From: DATAUD01 sp036501665
GTDB lineage: Bacteria; Verrucomicrobiota; Verrucomicrobiia; Limisphaerales; Palsa-1400
DNA length: 64,000 bases
NCBI GenBank assembly: GCA_036501665.1
Contig: DASXZW010000097.1
Coordinates: 70,137-134,136 of the forward strand
Reading direction: 5' to 3'
Below, piece by piece: positions 16,191 through 25,444 of the stretch. A program made the position numbers and the translations under genes. The notes beneath the pieces were generated by a model that had not been told where the DNA came from, ran no database searches, and saw nothing but the letters and a program-made list of their open reading frames with translations. Within the stretch, counting starts at the first letter, position 1; every line of letters starts with the position of its first letter.

Positions 16191-16910
16191 ATGCGGATTT
16201 TGTTTGCCTGCCCTGTAATCCCTGCCTCAAAGTACCGCATCGTGGCGGCAAGAGCTTCCAGTTTACGGCGGTTTCGCTATGAATCATTGTTGGTTGAGCA
16301 AGGTGTTGCCCGCATCGCTGGCGTTGACGAGGCAGGGCGCGGGCCGTTGGCGGGGCCGGTGTTTGCGGCGGCGGTTATCTTTCCAGTCGAGTGGATTCTA
16401 GGCCCTTTTCCGAAACCACTTCGTGCAATCAATGATTCAAAACAACTTTCGCAAGAGGCTCGGGAAGAATTATTCCAGGAGATTTTGTCCCGTCCAGAGG
16501 TTTGTCATGCCGTCGCTGAGGTTGACTGCCAAATGATCGATCAAATCAACATTTTGCAGGCGACCCACCGCGCGATGAACCTTGCGCTCGCCCAATTGCA
16601 ACCCGCTCCGCAGCACGTTCTGGTGGATGGCCTGCGCGTCAAGTCGATGTCTTTTCCGCAAACCGCGATTGTGTCCGGCGATGCGTTAAGTTTTTCGATC
16701 GGCGCCGCCAGCATTCTGGCCAAAGTCAGCCGCGACCGGCTGATGGTTCAAATGGATCAAATGTATCCTGGCTACGGCTTCGCAAATCACAAGGGCTACG
16801 CGACCGAGGAGCATTACGCGGCCATCAAGAGCCTTGGCCCCTGTCCCATTCATCGCCAAACTTTTTCGCCTTTCCGTCCCCGGCAATCTGAATTATTCGC
16901 CGAAGGATAA
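16191..16910 (+). CDS. rnhB: Ribonuclease HII
   Basis: A 239-residue enzyme that cuts the RNA strand at ribonucleotides embedded in DNA. The active site begins with IAGVDEAGRGPLAGPV (first Asp and Glu), then LVDGL and KVSRDRLM supply the other acidic residues; GYGFANHKGYATEEHYAA is the family's C-terminal signature, and HRQTFSPFRP ends the domain. The frame opens at 16134. ATG 16191 still leaves a rather long basic N-terminus, so a later start cannot be excluded. yraN starts 9 bases downstream, a frequent pairing. Confidence 0.93.
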   Translation: MRILFACPVIPASKYRIVAARASSLRRFRYESLLVEQGVARIAGVDEAGRGPLAGPVFAAAVIFPVEWILGPFPKPLRAINDSKQLSQEAREELFQEILSRPEVCHAVAEVDCQMIDQINILQATHRAMNLALAQLQPAPQHVLVDGLRVKSMSFPQTAIVSGDALSFSIGAASILAKVSRDRLMVQMDQMYPGYGFANHKGYATEEHYAAIKSLGPCPIHRQTFSPFRPRQSELFAEG

Positions 16911-16919
16911 GGAGTCGCG

Positions 16920-17348
16920 ATGTCCCTCCTCCAGCGATTGAAATGGTGGGACGAATCCGCGAAGAAACCCCTCCATTTGCGCCACGGCGAAGCAGGCGAA
17001 CTTGCGGCCAAAAAGCATCTCCAAAAGGCCGGTCTCAAATACTTGACTGCAAATTTTCGCTCCGAACGCGGCGAAGTGGACCTTGTATTTCGCGACCAGG
17101 ATTGCCTTGTGTTTGTGGAAGTAAAGACCCGGGCCGCTGGGTCATGGTCGCGCCCCGCCGCTGCTGTGAATGCGCGAAAACGCCTGAAATTGACGCGATG
17201 CGCCTTCGATTATTTGCGAATGCTTGACAATCCGCCGGTCAAAGTGCGCTTCGACATCGTCGAAGTGCTGATGACAGACGGAACCGTTTCAGAAACACGG
17301 CACCTGCCAAACACCTTCGCCTTGACAGCGCCGTTTCGTTACGGCTGA
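16920..17348 (+). CDS. yraN: YraN family protein (UPF0102, predicted endonuclease fold)
   Basis: A 142-residue protein of the UPF0102 family. It shows GEAGELAAKKHLQKAGLKYL and the nuclease-like core RGEVDLVFRDQDCLVFVEVK followed by TR (E..D...VEVK), then KRLKLTRCAFDYL. A GGAG ribosome-binding site sits between the rnhB stop and this ATG, so the two genes form an operon. The family is structurally related to restriction-type and Holliday junction nucleases; its biological role is not settled. Confidence 0.92.
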   Translation: MSLLQRLKWWDESAKKPLHLRHGEAGELAAKKHLQKAGLKYLTANFRSERGEVDLVFRDQDCLVFVEVKTRAAGSWSRPAAAVNARKRLKLTRCAFDYLRMLDNPPVKVRFDIVEVLMTDGTVSETRHLPNTFALTAPFRYG

Positions 17349-17358
17349 AAGCGGGTTT

Positions 17359-17892
17359 TCAGATGATCAAATAATCCGGCGGCATTCCGTGGCGCGGCGG
17401 ATTGAATTGCGCGGCCTCAATCCACTTGACACGGGTCGCCTGGAGCCGGACGACTAGGAACTGCGACATGCGTTTGAATAATTCGTAGCCGAAATCGTGA
17501 TCGCGGTCGCATTCCTGCCGCAACCGGCTTCCGTAAAAAAAAATGGCGTCGGTCGGCTCCTCAGCAATCGCGTTGAAGTGCCAGTAATATGGCGGAAAGA
17601 GCCAGGACCAGCCAAGAATGTCGCCGGGTCCGATGCTCTGGACGCGCATCGGCGCGCGCGCGCCCATTGTTTCCAGGCCGATCAATCCGTTGACAACAAG
17701 GTAAAAGCAATTGGCCGGCTCGCCGGTTTCCACGACCATTTCGCCGGGCCGGAAACTGGCGCGCATGGAGCAGTCCGCCAAAATCTTCCTATGCCGCTCG
17801 CTTAATCCCTGAAAGAGCGGATGATCTGGCAACGAAACTGCCGTGAAGGCGCGTTTGCTTTCTTGAATCGTAGAGCTGGCGTTCATTTTCAT
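17359..17892 (-). CDS. Cyclic-nucleotide-binding domain protein
   Basis: A 177-residue protein made of one CRP-type cyclic nucleotide-binding domain: LFQGLSERHRKILADCSMRA, RPGEMVVETGEPANCFYLVV, then NGLIGLE and SIGPGDILGWSWLF. The usual helix-turn-helix of CRP/FNR proteins is absent; the tail after the C helix ends in PPRHGMPPDYLII. It may therefore sense cAMP, or another ligand, without binding DNA itself. The frame opens at 17997, but a -35/-10 pair within that extension argues for ATG 17892 (or 17886). A similar domain is found in the fusion protein at 56507. Confidence 0.8.
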   Translation of the reverse strand: MKMNASSTIQESKRAFTAVSLPDHPLFQGLSERHRKILADCSMRASFRPGEMVVETGEPANCFYLVVNGLIGLETMGARAPMRVQSIGPGDILGWSWLFPPYYWHFNAIAEEPTDAIFFYGSRLRQECDRDHDFGYELFKRMSQFLVVRLQATRVKWIEAAQFNPPRHGMPPDYLII

Positions 17893-17950
17893 TACGGAAT
17901 CAAAAGTAACAAAAGTGGTAGGAGCTAATGGAGTGCCAACCCTGAATCTA

Positions 17951-17980
17951 ATAATAGAGAATGCCTTTGACTGACGCCAA
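17951..17980 (-). promoter_or_regulatory. Likely promoter of the cyclic-nucleotide-binding gene
   Basis: On the minus strand TTGGCG (17980-17975), 18 bases, then TATTAT (17956-17951). This puts the transcription start near 17944, about 50 bases ahead of ATG 17892. Confidence 0.5.
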
Positions 17981-18006
17981 AGGACGAAAACAGCCAAATT
18001 TTACGG

Positions 18007-18543
18007 TTACCAGGCGACGGCCACGCTTAAAGTCTTGCCGAAACGGTTGACATAATGGAGTTGCTTGCGGGAAACACCGTGTTCATGCACGAGACGCGTG
18101 ATTTTCACGTCGTAACAGCAATATTCCGCAATTTTGAGAAGTTCGCCTTCCTTAAACCAACGGATGGCCTGCAATCCTTCGGCGGTCTTTTCAACGCCGA
18201 AGGTGGCTTGCGCTATGGAATCGAGGGAAAGGCGGTGTTGCAGGGTTTTCTGCAAATCCACCAACATATCCAGCGTGGGGACTTGCTCGACGTCGAAGAA
18301 AGGGTTGTGGCCGACAAGCACTTCGTAATCGAAACGCAAATTATTGAAACCAACGACAAGGTCGGCGCGGCGAAGTTCTTCGATGAGGGCGTTGACGTTG
18401 TTCTCGCCGTAAATCATGTAGCTTCCGCGGGCGGTGCTGTAGGTGACGCCGATGCTCATCCGCATGTCGCGGATTTTATCCCAGCCGCCGACTTCCTCGG
18501 CGGATTTTTGGGTTTCCAGATCAAAATAGACGACGTTTTTCAT
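18007..18543 (-). CDS. Predicted 3'-5' exonuclease, RNase H-like fold
   Basis: A 178-residue protein with the DnaQ/DEDD arrangement: VVYFDLETQ (first Asp/Glu pair), ADLVVGFNNLRFDYEVLVGH (second Asp) and YCCYDVKITRLVHEHG (third Asp). It resembles the stand-alone RNase H-like domains annotated as predicted exonucleases (YprB-like). No membrane segment or other domain. Its start lies just before a 308-base gene-free stretch. The substrate is unknown; the exonuclease role rests on the visible acidic residues. Confidence 0.78.
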   Translation of the reverse strand: MKNVVYFDLETQKSAEEVGGWDKIRDMRMSIGVTYSTARGSYMIYGENNVNALIEELRRADLVVGFNNLRFDYEVLVGHNPFFDVEQVPTLDMLVDLQKTLQHRLSLDSIAQATFGVEKTAEGLQAIRWFKEGELLKIAEYCCYDVKITRLVHEHGVSRKQLHYVNRFGKTLSVAVAW

Positions 18544-18851
18544 CGAGAATTATTGAAAATGGTAATATCCGCGGGAGAGAAAATAAAAGGAATTTCCTAC
18601 GGGCGGCTTATCGCTATACTTGACATCGTCATGCGGGTTGCAGAGCTTCGCGTCGACGACGATAGAGCAGTTCCATAGTTTACGTAGCGTTCGACAGTCC
18701 GACCGATGAGACGAATGGGAGGAACGGGAGGAATAAAGTCCGAGGTGGTCGCTACATGATTTCTGGCAATGCTCCAGGAGTCGGATCGTGGAGCACGGCT
18801 CCAATGACGATAGATGCCGGATTGCTTTTGATTTGGCTGTGTTACCGGGGA
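18544..18851. other. Gene-free stretch
   Basis: This 308-base stretch between two minus-strand genes probably contains the promoter of the exonuclease gene. A minus-strand open frame (18550-19011) spans it but runs into the next gene in another frame and has no recognisable features. I see no RNA gene or repeat here. Confidence 0.5.
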
Positions 18852-20777
18852 TTATTCCGACAGGCGGAAAAAGAGGGCTTTGCCGACGATGGGGCTGGTT
18901 GTCTGCACGGAGGTGGAGTTGGTGACGAATGGGCCGGGGTAGTTGGTCCAGCCAGTGTGGCCCGCTGTGGGGGCGGATTGGAGGTTGAAGCTGGAAAACC
19001 CGGTGGGCCATGAAACGATGGCGTTGGTTCCTTGCTGGACGATGGTCAATTCCGGTGACTCGGGCGGCGGAGTAAAGCCCGTTGTCGTTGCGAAGGTCAA
19101 TCCTCGAACGAAGGCGCTTGGGAATTTGTTTGGGCCATCGGTCAAGTGGTTGGCGTCCAAGGTGAAAATGGCTGAACCTCTGGTAAAATTGGTCCCTTGG
19201 GCCGACAGCCCCAGTTCCAGGATTTTCCCCTGGCCTTCGTCGGAGACGTAAAGGACTTGCGTATCGGTATCGAGCGCGAGACAGCCGCCGGTGTCATTCG
19301 GGAAAACGAGTTTAACGCCAGTAGGCATCGGCATGGCGGTGGCGGTGCCGCCGTTGATGGGCATTGACCAGATGGTATTGGAAGCGATGCCGACGCCGGG
19401 CGCGGCGCCTGCCGTGGCAAAGTAAATCAGGGCTTTTGGAATATTAACTGCCAGGCCGACTATGTAGCCCTGGCTGTTGTTGCCGGGAAATTGGTTGGGG
19501 TCGCTCAGCTGTTGAGGGATTGGATTGGCGTCGGTCGTGCTGACTAAATAAACGCCGTTAAGCTGAACCTGATCGGCGAAATCTCCGGGGTCGCCGAAGT
19601 CGTTATCAACATAGTAAATCTCATTTCCGCGCGGGGCGACCCACATCTCGCGCGGCATGACGAAGTTCAAGCCGGTGCCAAGAAAGTTCATGAGAACGTG
19701 AGAGGGATCTGTGACCGTGCCGGAGGTGGGGTCATAGGGGGTGGTCATGACTCCAGTCAGAGGGTTGTAAGTGACCTCGATCATGTCCGCGCCGTTGGGA
19801 TCCGCGCCCCACAGGCCGATGTAAATGAGGTCACGAATAGGGTCGATCCCCATTGCATAGGCGAGGTCGTTGGCCGAATTGTCAGTGATCTGAATGGTGT
19901 CCAATGTGCCTTGGGGAACGAAAGTCAGAGTCATCGAACTGATATTGGCATTGGCGACGGCGTTAGTGTCCCCCACCGTTGTTAGATCCCAATCGCCGAT
20001 TTCGACGCCGGCCCAATCGACAGTCATGTCCCCGAACTTGTAAGCGCCAACGCTTGTATTGATCAGGTCCGAAAAGTTGGTGCCGAAGTAACTTCCCAAC
20101 TTACCCGTCGAATCATAGACATGGATTCTCGTGCTGGGGCCCAAGGTGGGGCCAGTGCTGAATTGAATAATTTCAAATTCGTCGTTTGGATCGCTGTCAT
20201 TGGGCGGGCTAACTTGCAAAACCCAATACGGCGCTGTGTTCGAGGGCCCCGATGAACTTTGAAGAGTGTATGAAGCGCTGAAATTGCTCAGTGTGCCGAA
20301 GGGGCCAGGGATAAACACTGCGGGAGCGGCACCGTGCGGCGAGGCTTTTGAATCCGGCGAATAAAGCGCGGCGACATCGGGTGAGCCAGTCGTGTATTGG
20401 GCCGTGCCGCCCTTGGGGAGATAATTCAACCCGCTGAGGCCAATGCCCGAATAGACGTGAGGCAGCGCGCTGACACTCATGTTCCCGGAAGTCAGCTTGC
20501 CATCGGCGCTCAAGGCGAAAAACAGACCGGCATTCGTATCGAGCTGGACGTTTAAAAAGGCATTCGCGTTCGGGGAGGGAAGCGCGGTGACCAGACCGCT
20601 GCCATCCGTGTTGATTCGCGCGACGCGATTATCCGTGACGCTATTGGTGGTGACTGAAGGGCCTTCGCCGCCAAACCAAAGTTGCCGGAGTGTGTCCGAT
20701 TTAGCTGGAGAGACGCCCAAGAAGAGCGCCATGAGCAGGCAAAGTACAAAATTCTTCTGGTTGTTTTCTAATCGCAT
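18852..20777 (-). CDS. Secreted beta-propeller-like protein
   Basis: A 641-residue exported protein. The N-terminus MRLENNQKNFVLCLLMALFL followed by GVSPAKS is a typical signal peptide. The body is rich in Gly, Asp, Asn and Thr with propeller-like phrases such as DNRVARINTDGSGLV, YVDNDFGDPGDFAD and QVLYVSDEGQGKILEL, suggesting NHL/YVTN-type blades. The last 65 residues (TIVQQGTNAIVSWPTGFSSF to FFRLSE) form a separate small beta domain like that at the end of two other secreted proteins in this window. No catalytic motif is visible. Confidence 0.75.
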   Translation of the reverse strand: MRLENNQKNFVLCLLMALFLGVSPAKSDTLRQLWFGGEGPSVTTNSVTDNRVARINTDGSGLVTALPSPNANAFLNVQLDTNAGLFFALSADGKLTSGNMSVSALPHVYSGIGLSGLNYLPKGGTAQYTTGSPDVAALYSPDSKASPHGAAPAVFIPGPFGTLSNFSASYTLQSSSGPSNTAPYWVLQVSPPNDSDPNDEFEIIQFSTGPTLGPSTRIHVYDSTGKLGSYFGTNFSDLINTSVGAYKFGDMTVDWAGVEIGDWDLTTVGDTNAVANANISSMTLTFVPQGTLDTIQITDNSANDLAYAMGIDPIRDLIYIGLWGADPNGADMIEVTYNPLTGVMTTPYDPTSGTVTDPSHVLMNFLGTGLNFVMPREMWVAPRGNEIYYVDNDFGDPGDFADQVQLNGVYLVSTTDANPIPQQLSDPNQFPGNNSQGYIVGLAVNIPKALIYFATAGAAPGVGIASNTIWSMPINGGTATAMPMPTGVKLVFPNDTGGCLALDTDTQVLYVSDEGQGKILELGLSAQGTNFTRGSAIFTLDANHLTDGPNKFPSAFVRGLTFATTTGFTPPPESPELTIVQQGTNAIVSWPTGFSSFNLQSAPTAGHTGWTNYPGPFVTNSTSVQTTSPIVGKALFFRLSE

Positions 20778-20829
20778 ACACTTCAGTTTTTTTAAGGGAC
20801 AGCCTGCTCAAATGCGTGTCCGACTCAAA

Positions 20830-20858
20830 ACTCTATCAGAGGGGGGGTTACGCGTCAA
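20830..20858 (-). promoter_or_regulatory. Likely promoter of the secreted propeller-like gene
   Basis: On the minus strand TTGACG (20858-20853), 17 bases, then TAGAGT (20835-20830). The transcription start would be near 20823, about 45 bases before the gene. Confidence 0.5.
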
Positions 20859-21001
20859 GATAAGGATTACAGAAATGGGACACTGCTTTTCGAGGCTCTC
20901 ATGCCTGTGAAAACGCCTTATAATCAGCAGTTTATAATAAAAATTCCCCCTCGCGGCTCAAAAAGGGCCGCAAAATTTACCCTTTGGCGACTTCTGTAAC
21001 G

Positions 21002-21220
21002 TCAGCTCCGACCAGAAAGCCAGTCCAAAACGCTGCCGCACGGACGATGTGACCAGTGGTCAGACTGGCTCGGATGCCCCGGAGGAAGTTCTTCCGGGGG
21101 TTTGTCCAGCAGCACATGCGGATTTGGCGGCGGCGTCTGGCGCGTTTTGAGATACGCGTATAACGTCACTACGAAGGCGATAACAACAATCCCAAACGGG
21201 ATAAGCCAGAATGCATCCAT
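21002..21220 (-). CDS. Small single-pass membrane protein
   Basis: A 72-residue protein with one N-terminal membrane helix (FWLIPFGIVVIAFVVTLYAY) and a proline-rich cytoplasmic tail (KTRQTPPPNPHVLLDKPPEE). The frame opens at 21235, but ATG 21220 has a GAGG ribosome-binding site 6 bases upstream. It is a hypothetical protein, possibly an accessory subunit of a membrane complex, standing alone between larger genes. Confidence 0.55.
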   Translation of the reverse strand: MDAFWLIPFGIVVIAFVVTLYAYLKTRQTPPPNPHVLLDKPPEELPPGHPSQSDHWSHRPCGSVLDWLSGRS

Positions 21221-21459
21221 AATAACCTCAGTCACTCAATATCGCACGAGCGCTTCGATCTCGCAAATGAAGGGTGAACTAAAAAAGCGAAATGTTGGCA
21301 ATCAGCTGCCGGAACGAAAATAAGCATTAACCACGGATTGCACAGATATCACGGATGGCAAAACTACAGCACGTCGATTCCCAATCTCGGCTGCGCCGAT
21401 CGCCAGTTCGCCTAGGCAAAAGGGCTTTCCATCACTGCACGGTTTGCTAGACTCGCTTG

Positions 21460-23511
21460 ATGCCACAAAAAGATTGCGGTCGCAAATTTGCGGTTTGTCT
21501 GCTCCTTGCGATTGGGACAATTGCCCTTTATTTCCCGGCGCTCCATTTCAATTTCGTCAATGTCGATGACGTTTACGTCACTGCGAATCCGAACGTCAAC
21601 CACGGTTTGACCGGCCACGGTCTGGCTTGGGCATTTCAAGCGGGATACGCAGGGAACTGGCATCCGGTGACCTGGATTTCGCACATGGCGGATGCCCAGG
21701 TTTTCGGCGCGAGGGCAGGCTGGCATCATGCGATGAATTTGCTGCTGCACGTGCTGAACTCGATGCTGGTGTTTCTCGTGCTGAGCCGGATGACGGGCGC
21801 GTTTTGGCGAAGCGCGGCGGTGGCGGCATTTTTCGCGTGGCATCCGTTGCAGGTGGAACCGGTCGCGTGGATTGCGGATCGCAAGGATTTGTTGTGCGGC
21901 TTTTTTGGTTTGCTCGCGCTTTGGTCTTACGTTCGTTACGCGGAAAATCCAAAAGAGCCTGCTCCAATAAATCGCAAACTTTTCTACATCCTGGCGCTGG
22001 TGTTTTTCACAATCGGGCTGATGGCGAAACCGATGCTTGTCACGCTGCCTTTCATTCTGTTGCTAATAGATTGGTGGCCGTTACAACGTTTGGGATTACC
22101 GGTCGCAACGGGAGAACAGGCAGTTCCGCAAGTTCGTCCCGCAAGCGTGGTTTCGCTGTTGATCGAGAAGATACCGTTCTTTCTGTTGTCCATTGCGTCG
22201 GGCGTCATCACGTTGGTCGCGGAACATAGCGAGGAAGCGATGTCCGTGGTTGCGCATCTCCCGTTGAAGACCCGCTTCGTTACCGCTGTCGTCGCTTATT
22301 TTCGTTATATTGAAAAACTTGTTTGGCCCGCCGACTTGGGAGCGAGCTATCCTTACATTTACAATTTGCCGAAATGGCAATTGGCAGCCATCGCGCTCTT
22401 GCTGGTGGGAATTACATATATTGCGATCAACGTTCGAAAGTCGCGACCTTACTGGACGGTCGGATGGTTCTGGTTTGTGGTGATGCTGATCCCGACGCTC
22501 AACGTGCTCCACACTGGCGCGCAACCGCTGGCGGATCGCTACATGTATCTTTCGTCACTTGGCCTGTTGATTTTGATTTGTTGGGACGCCACCGACCTTG
22601 CCGCGCAATGGCCCTCGGGACGGCTCGCTTTAAGTGCAGTCGGCGCGTTGGCTCTGGTCGGCTGCTTTGTCGCAAGTTCAATGCAGCTTCAATATTGGAG
22701 GAACGAAGGGAAACTGCTTTCGCGCATCGCGGACCCGAATTCAAATTTCGCCGGCCACGCCAGTTACGCCTCGTTTCTTGCGGGTGCAAAACAATTCTCT
22801 GAGGCCGAGGCCGAATGCGAAAAGGCGATCACCATCATGCCCAATTACCCGGTGCTACAAGCGGAGATGGGCGACATTCTTCTTTCGGAAGGCAAATACG
22901 ACGCGGCAATCCAACGATTTCAAACGGTCCAAAAAATGGAGCCGAGGATGGTGAATATTCATTTGCCGTGGGGCCGGGCTTTGCTCGCGCAAAAGAAAAT
23001 CGAACCTGCGATGGCGGAATTCCAAACAGTGATTAAGGCTGAGCCAAAGAATTTTGAGGCTTACAATTATCTTGGCCAGGCGTTCGCCTCGATGGGGCGG
23101 ACCGGGACTGCCATTGAGGAATATCAACGGTCACTTACCATGCAGCCCAATCAGCCGGATTTGCTCAATAACCTGGCCTGGATTTACGCCACGGATCCGC
23201 ACCCGGAGTTTCGCAACGGAACCAACGCGGTGAGGCTTGCCCAGGCGGCCTTTGCAATGACTCGCAACACGCAGCCGATTTTTCTGGGGACGATGGCAGC
23301 GGGTTATGCTGAAGCAGGCCACTTCGATGATGCCGTAATGGGCGCGCAAAAGGCGCATGACATGGCCGTCGCCGATGCTGACGTGGCCGAAAAAGCAGGC
23401 CGTACCGCAGTCGCCCATAATCTACAAGCGCTGGCGGACAGGGAAATTAAGTTGATGCAACTCTATAAGAGCCACAAACCGTTTCGCGATCAGCCTCCCG
23501 CTAAAAACTAA
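21460..23511 (+). CDS. Large integral membrane protein with C-terminal TPR repeats (TMTC/PMT-like), second copy
   Basis: A 683-residue protein. About ten membrane segments follow an N-terminal FVNVDDVYVTANPNVN loop, with HPLQVEPVAWIADRKDLLCG, a phrase typical of bacterial TMTC-like predicted O-glycosyltransferases. From about residue 445 TPR units begin (FSEAEAECEKAITIMPNYP and then AIQRFQTVQKMEP, EAYNYLGQAFASMGRTGTAI). It has the same architecture as 13293-14978, with low sequence similarity, so they are old paralogs. The frame starts with TTG 21457; ATG 21460 is used here. The biological target is unknown. Confidence 0.82.
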   Translation: MPQKDCGRKFAVCLLLAIGTIALYFPALHFNFVNVDDVYVTANPNVNHGLTGHGLAWAFQAGYAGNWHPVTWISHMADAQVFGARAGWHHAMNLLLHVLNSMLVFLVLSRMTGAFWRSAAVAAFFAWHPLQVEPVAWIADRKDLLCGFFGLLALWSYVRYAENPKEPAPINRKLFYILALVFFTIGLMAKPMLVTLPFILLLIDWWPLQRLGLPVATGEQAVPQVRPASVVSLLIEKIPFFLLSIASGVITLVAEHSEEAMSVVAHLPLKTRFVTAVVAYFRYIEKLVWPADLGASYPYIYNLPKWQLAAIALLLVGITYIAINVRKSRPYWTVGWFWFVVMLIPTLNVLHTGAQPLADRYMYLSSLGLLILICWDATDLAAQWPSGRLALSAVGALALVGCFVASSMQLQYWRNEGKLLSRIADPNSNFAGHASYASFLAGAKQFSEAEAECEKAITIMPNYPVLQAEMGDILLSEGKYDAAIQRFQTVQKMEPRMVNIHLPWGRALLAQKKIEPAMAEFQTVIKAEPKNFEAYNYLGQAFASMGRTGTAIEEYQRSLTMQPNQPDLLNNLAWIYATDPHPEFRNGTNAVRLAQAAFAMTRNTQPIFLGTMAAGYAEAGHFDDAVMGAQKAHDMAVADADVAEKAGRTAVAHNLQALADREIKLMQLYKSHKPFRDQPPAKN

Positions 23512-24044
23512 CTCGCTGTCAAGTAATCAAGAATGGTGGAGAACTCCGCTTCTTGCACTTTGACTAGAAACGACGTGGTGTTCGCTTGCGAAGATCGCGC
23601 TCGCTGACAGGCATCCACAAAAGCAAATGGGTCCCATTCTTCGTTCGGACAAATTAGTTTCAGCAAAGCTTTCTCCGATTCGTCGGTCGCCGATTCTTTA
23701 GCGCGCCGCGCGATTTCTGGAAATGCCGCGTGGCGGCCGACGCGATGGAACCAATATTTCGCGTTGCCAAAATCTGGTTCGCGGCGGTGCATGATGGCGT
23801 GAAGCAGGCTACCGTCGGCATCGGCGATTTGTTGGGCGATTTCGTGCGACTCATCCAGGTGGTCGTGCCAAAGCAACACCAGCGCCCGCACCAGTTCGCT
23901 TTTATGTGGAGAAAGCTTTACGGATGCAACCAATGGTTCCAAAACCTTGTGAATTTCCACAATGGATTTTCGGCTTGACCGCGCTTCTGGGCCAAGCGCA
24001 GCAGGTTCTGCGGTGTCAAGCAATTGATGGAAGTCGGATTTCAT
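23508..24044 (-). CDS. Conserved hypothetical protein, last gene of the transporter-mutase operon
   Basis: A soluble 178-residue protein without a recognised domain. Visible features are PLVASVKLSPHKSELVRALV, LLWHDHLDESHEIAQQI, and a His/Arg-rich core MHRREPDFGNAKYWFHRVGR. The real start is ATG 24044, which overlaps the TGA of the phosphohexomutase gene in an ATGA; the longer open frame back to 24257 is only the shadow of that gene. Coupling to a sugar-phosphate mutase suggests a role in the same cellular task, otherwise unknown. Confidence 0.7.
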   Translation of the reverse strand: MKSDFHQLLDTAEPAALGPEARSSRKSIVEIHKVLEPLVASVKLSPHKSELVRALVLLWHDHLDESHEIAQQIADADGSLLHAIMHRREPDFGNAKYWFHRVGRHAAFPEIARRAKESATDESEKALLKLICPNEEWDPFAFVDACQRARSSQANTTSFLVKVQEAEFSTILDYLTAS

Positions 24045-25444
24045 TTCACTTTTTTCGTGATAGCAACGCCGTCGCGAATTAGCTGCTGCGCGGCGGCTGC
24101 CGTCGGGGCTTCCGCGTAAATTCGCAGAATCGGCTCGGTCCCGGAACCGCGCAGCATCAGCCATGCGCCATTCTTCGCGATGAACTTCACGCCGTCGAAT
24201 GACTTTACTTCCGCCAGCGGCGAATCGGCGAGCTTCGAGGGCGGCTGGTTTTTGCATCGTTCCATCAGCGCGGCGCGTTTCTCCAGCGGGAAATGTGTGT
24301 CAAGTCGAGCGTATTGGTGCGGGCCGAATTTCTTTTCCAGTCGCCGCAATAATTCGTTGACAGAAACGCGCTCCGTCGCGAGCAGTTCCAGCAGCAGCAT
24401 CCCGGAGGCGATTCCGTCGCGTTCGGGCATCAAGTCGGGGAAGCCGATGCCGCCGCTTTCTTCAAAGCCGAGGAGGACGTTGCCCTTGAGCATTTCGGCG
24501 CAGATGTATTTGAAGCCGACGCCGGTCTCGACGAGTTCCAGGCCGTAATGCGCGCACATTTTGTCAACCATGGAAGTCGTCGTGAGCGCCTTGATGACGC
24601 GGCCGGTCCCCTTGCGATTGACGATGAAATGATGGAGCAGCAGGCAGATGATTTGATGGGTCGTCAGCGCGCGACCGCGACCGTCCATGCCGCCAACGCG
24701 GTCAGCGTCGCCGTCGGTAACGAGGCAGATGTCGTGCGGATTTTTTTTCAGGTAGGCGGCGCTGCGGGCGTAATTCAACGCGATTGGCTCGGGGTTGATT
24801 CCGCCGAAATTTGGGTCGTGCGCGCCATTGAGGGTCGTGACGCGGCAAGTTGTGCCACGCAGCAATTCATCGAAACATCCCGCGCCAACGCCGAAGAGCG
24901 CTTCGTGGGCGAAACGCAATTTCGACTTCGCGATCAGCTTGTAATCGACGAGCTTTTTGATCGCAGCGAAATGCGCGGGTCGCAAATCTTCCATCGAAAT
25001 TTTTCCGTCCGCGCTGGCTGAAGTGACCGGGCTTTGGTCGATTTTCTTCTCTACTTGCTGACAGAGGGCGGATTCCGCGGAGCCGCCGTAATGCGCTTTC
25101 AACTTATAGCCGTTGAAAATCGCGGGGTTGTGGCTGGCGGTGATCATGATGCCGCCGACGGCTTTTCGTTGCTTGACAGCGAAGGAGACGGAGGGCGTCG
25201 GGACCGGGTAGTTGGAAAGGATGACTGAGAAGCCGTTGCCCGCAAAAACTTCGGCGACGCGACGGCCAAATTGATCAGAGAGAAAACGGCGGTCGTAACC
25301 GGCGACGATGTTTTTGGTTGTGCCGGGGACGGGTTGGCTCTTCCAAAAATCCGCGGTGGCCTGCGCGACGCGATCGAGGTTGCGGAAGGAAAAATCCTCG
25401 GCGATCACCGCGCGCCAGCCGTCTGTGCCGAACTTGATATTCAT
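24041..25444 (-). CDS. Phosphoglucomutase/phosphomannomutase family protein
   Basis: A 467-residue alpha-D-phosphohexomutase. The N-terminus KFGTDGWRAVIAEDF is followed by the phosphoserine loop ITASHNPAIFNGYKLK, the metal-binding loop TDGDADRVGGMD, the sugar-binding loop GFEESGGIGFPDLMPERDG and the phosphate-binding loop MLRGSGTEPILRIY. All four active-site loops are complete, so it should be active on a hexose phosphate; whether glucose or mannose is not readable. It overlaps both neighbours by four bases (ATGA), forming a tightly coupled three-gene operon with an EamA transporter and a hypothetical protein. Confidence 0.92.
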   Translation of the reverse strand: MNIKFGTDGWRAVIAEDFSFRNLDRVAQATADFWKSQPVPGTTKNIVAGYDRRFLSDQFGRRVAEVFAGNGFSVILSNYPVPTPSVSFAVKQRKAVGGIMITASHNPAIFNGYKLKAHYGGSAESALCQQVEKKIDQSPVTSASADGKISMEDLRPAHFAAIKKLVDYKLIAKSKLRFAHEALFGVGAGCFDELLRGTTCRVTTLNGAHDPNFGGINPEPIALNYARSAAYLKKNPHDICLVTDGDADRVGGMDGRGRALTTHQIICLLLHHFIVNRKGTGRVIKALTTTSMVDKMCAHYGLELVETGVGFKYICAEMLKGNVLLGFEESGGIGFPDLMPERDGIASGMLLLELLATERVSVNELLRRLEKKFGPHQYARLDTHFPLEKRAALMERCKNQPPSKLADSPLAEVKSFDGVKFIAKNGAWLMLRGSGTEPILRIYAEAPTAAAAQQLIRDGVAITKKVK

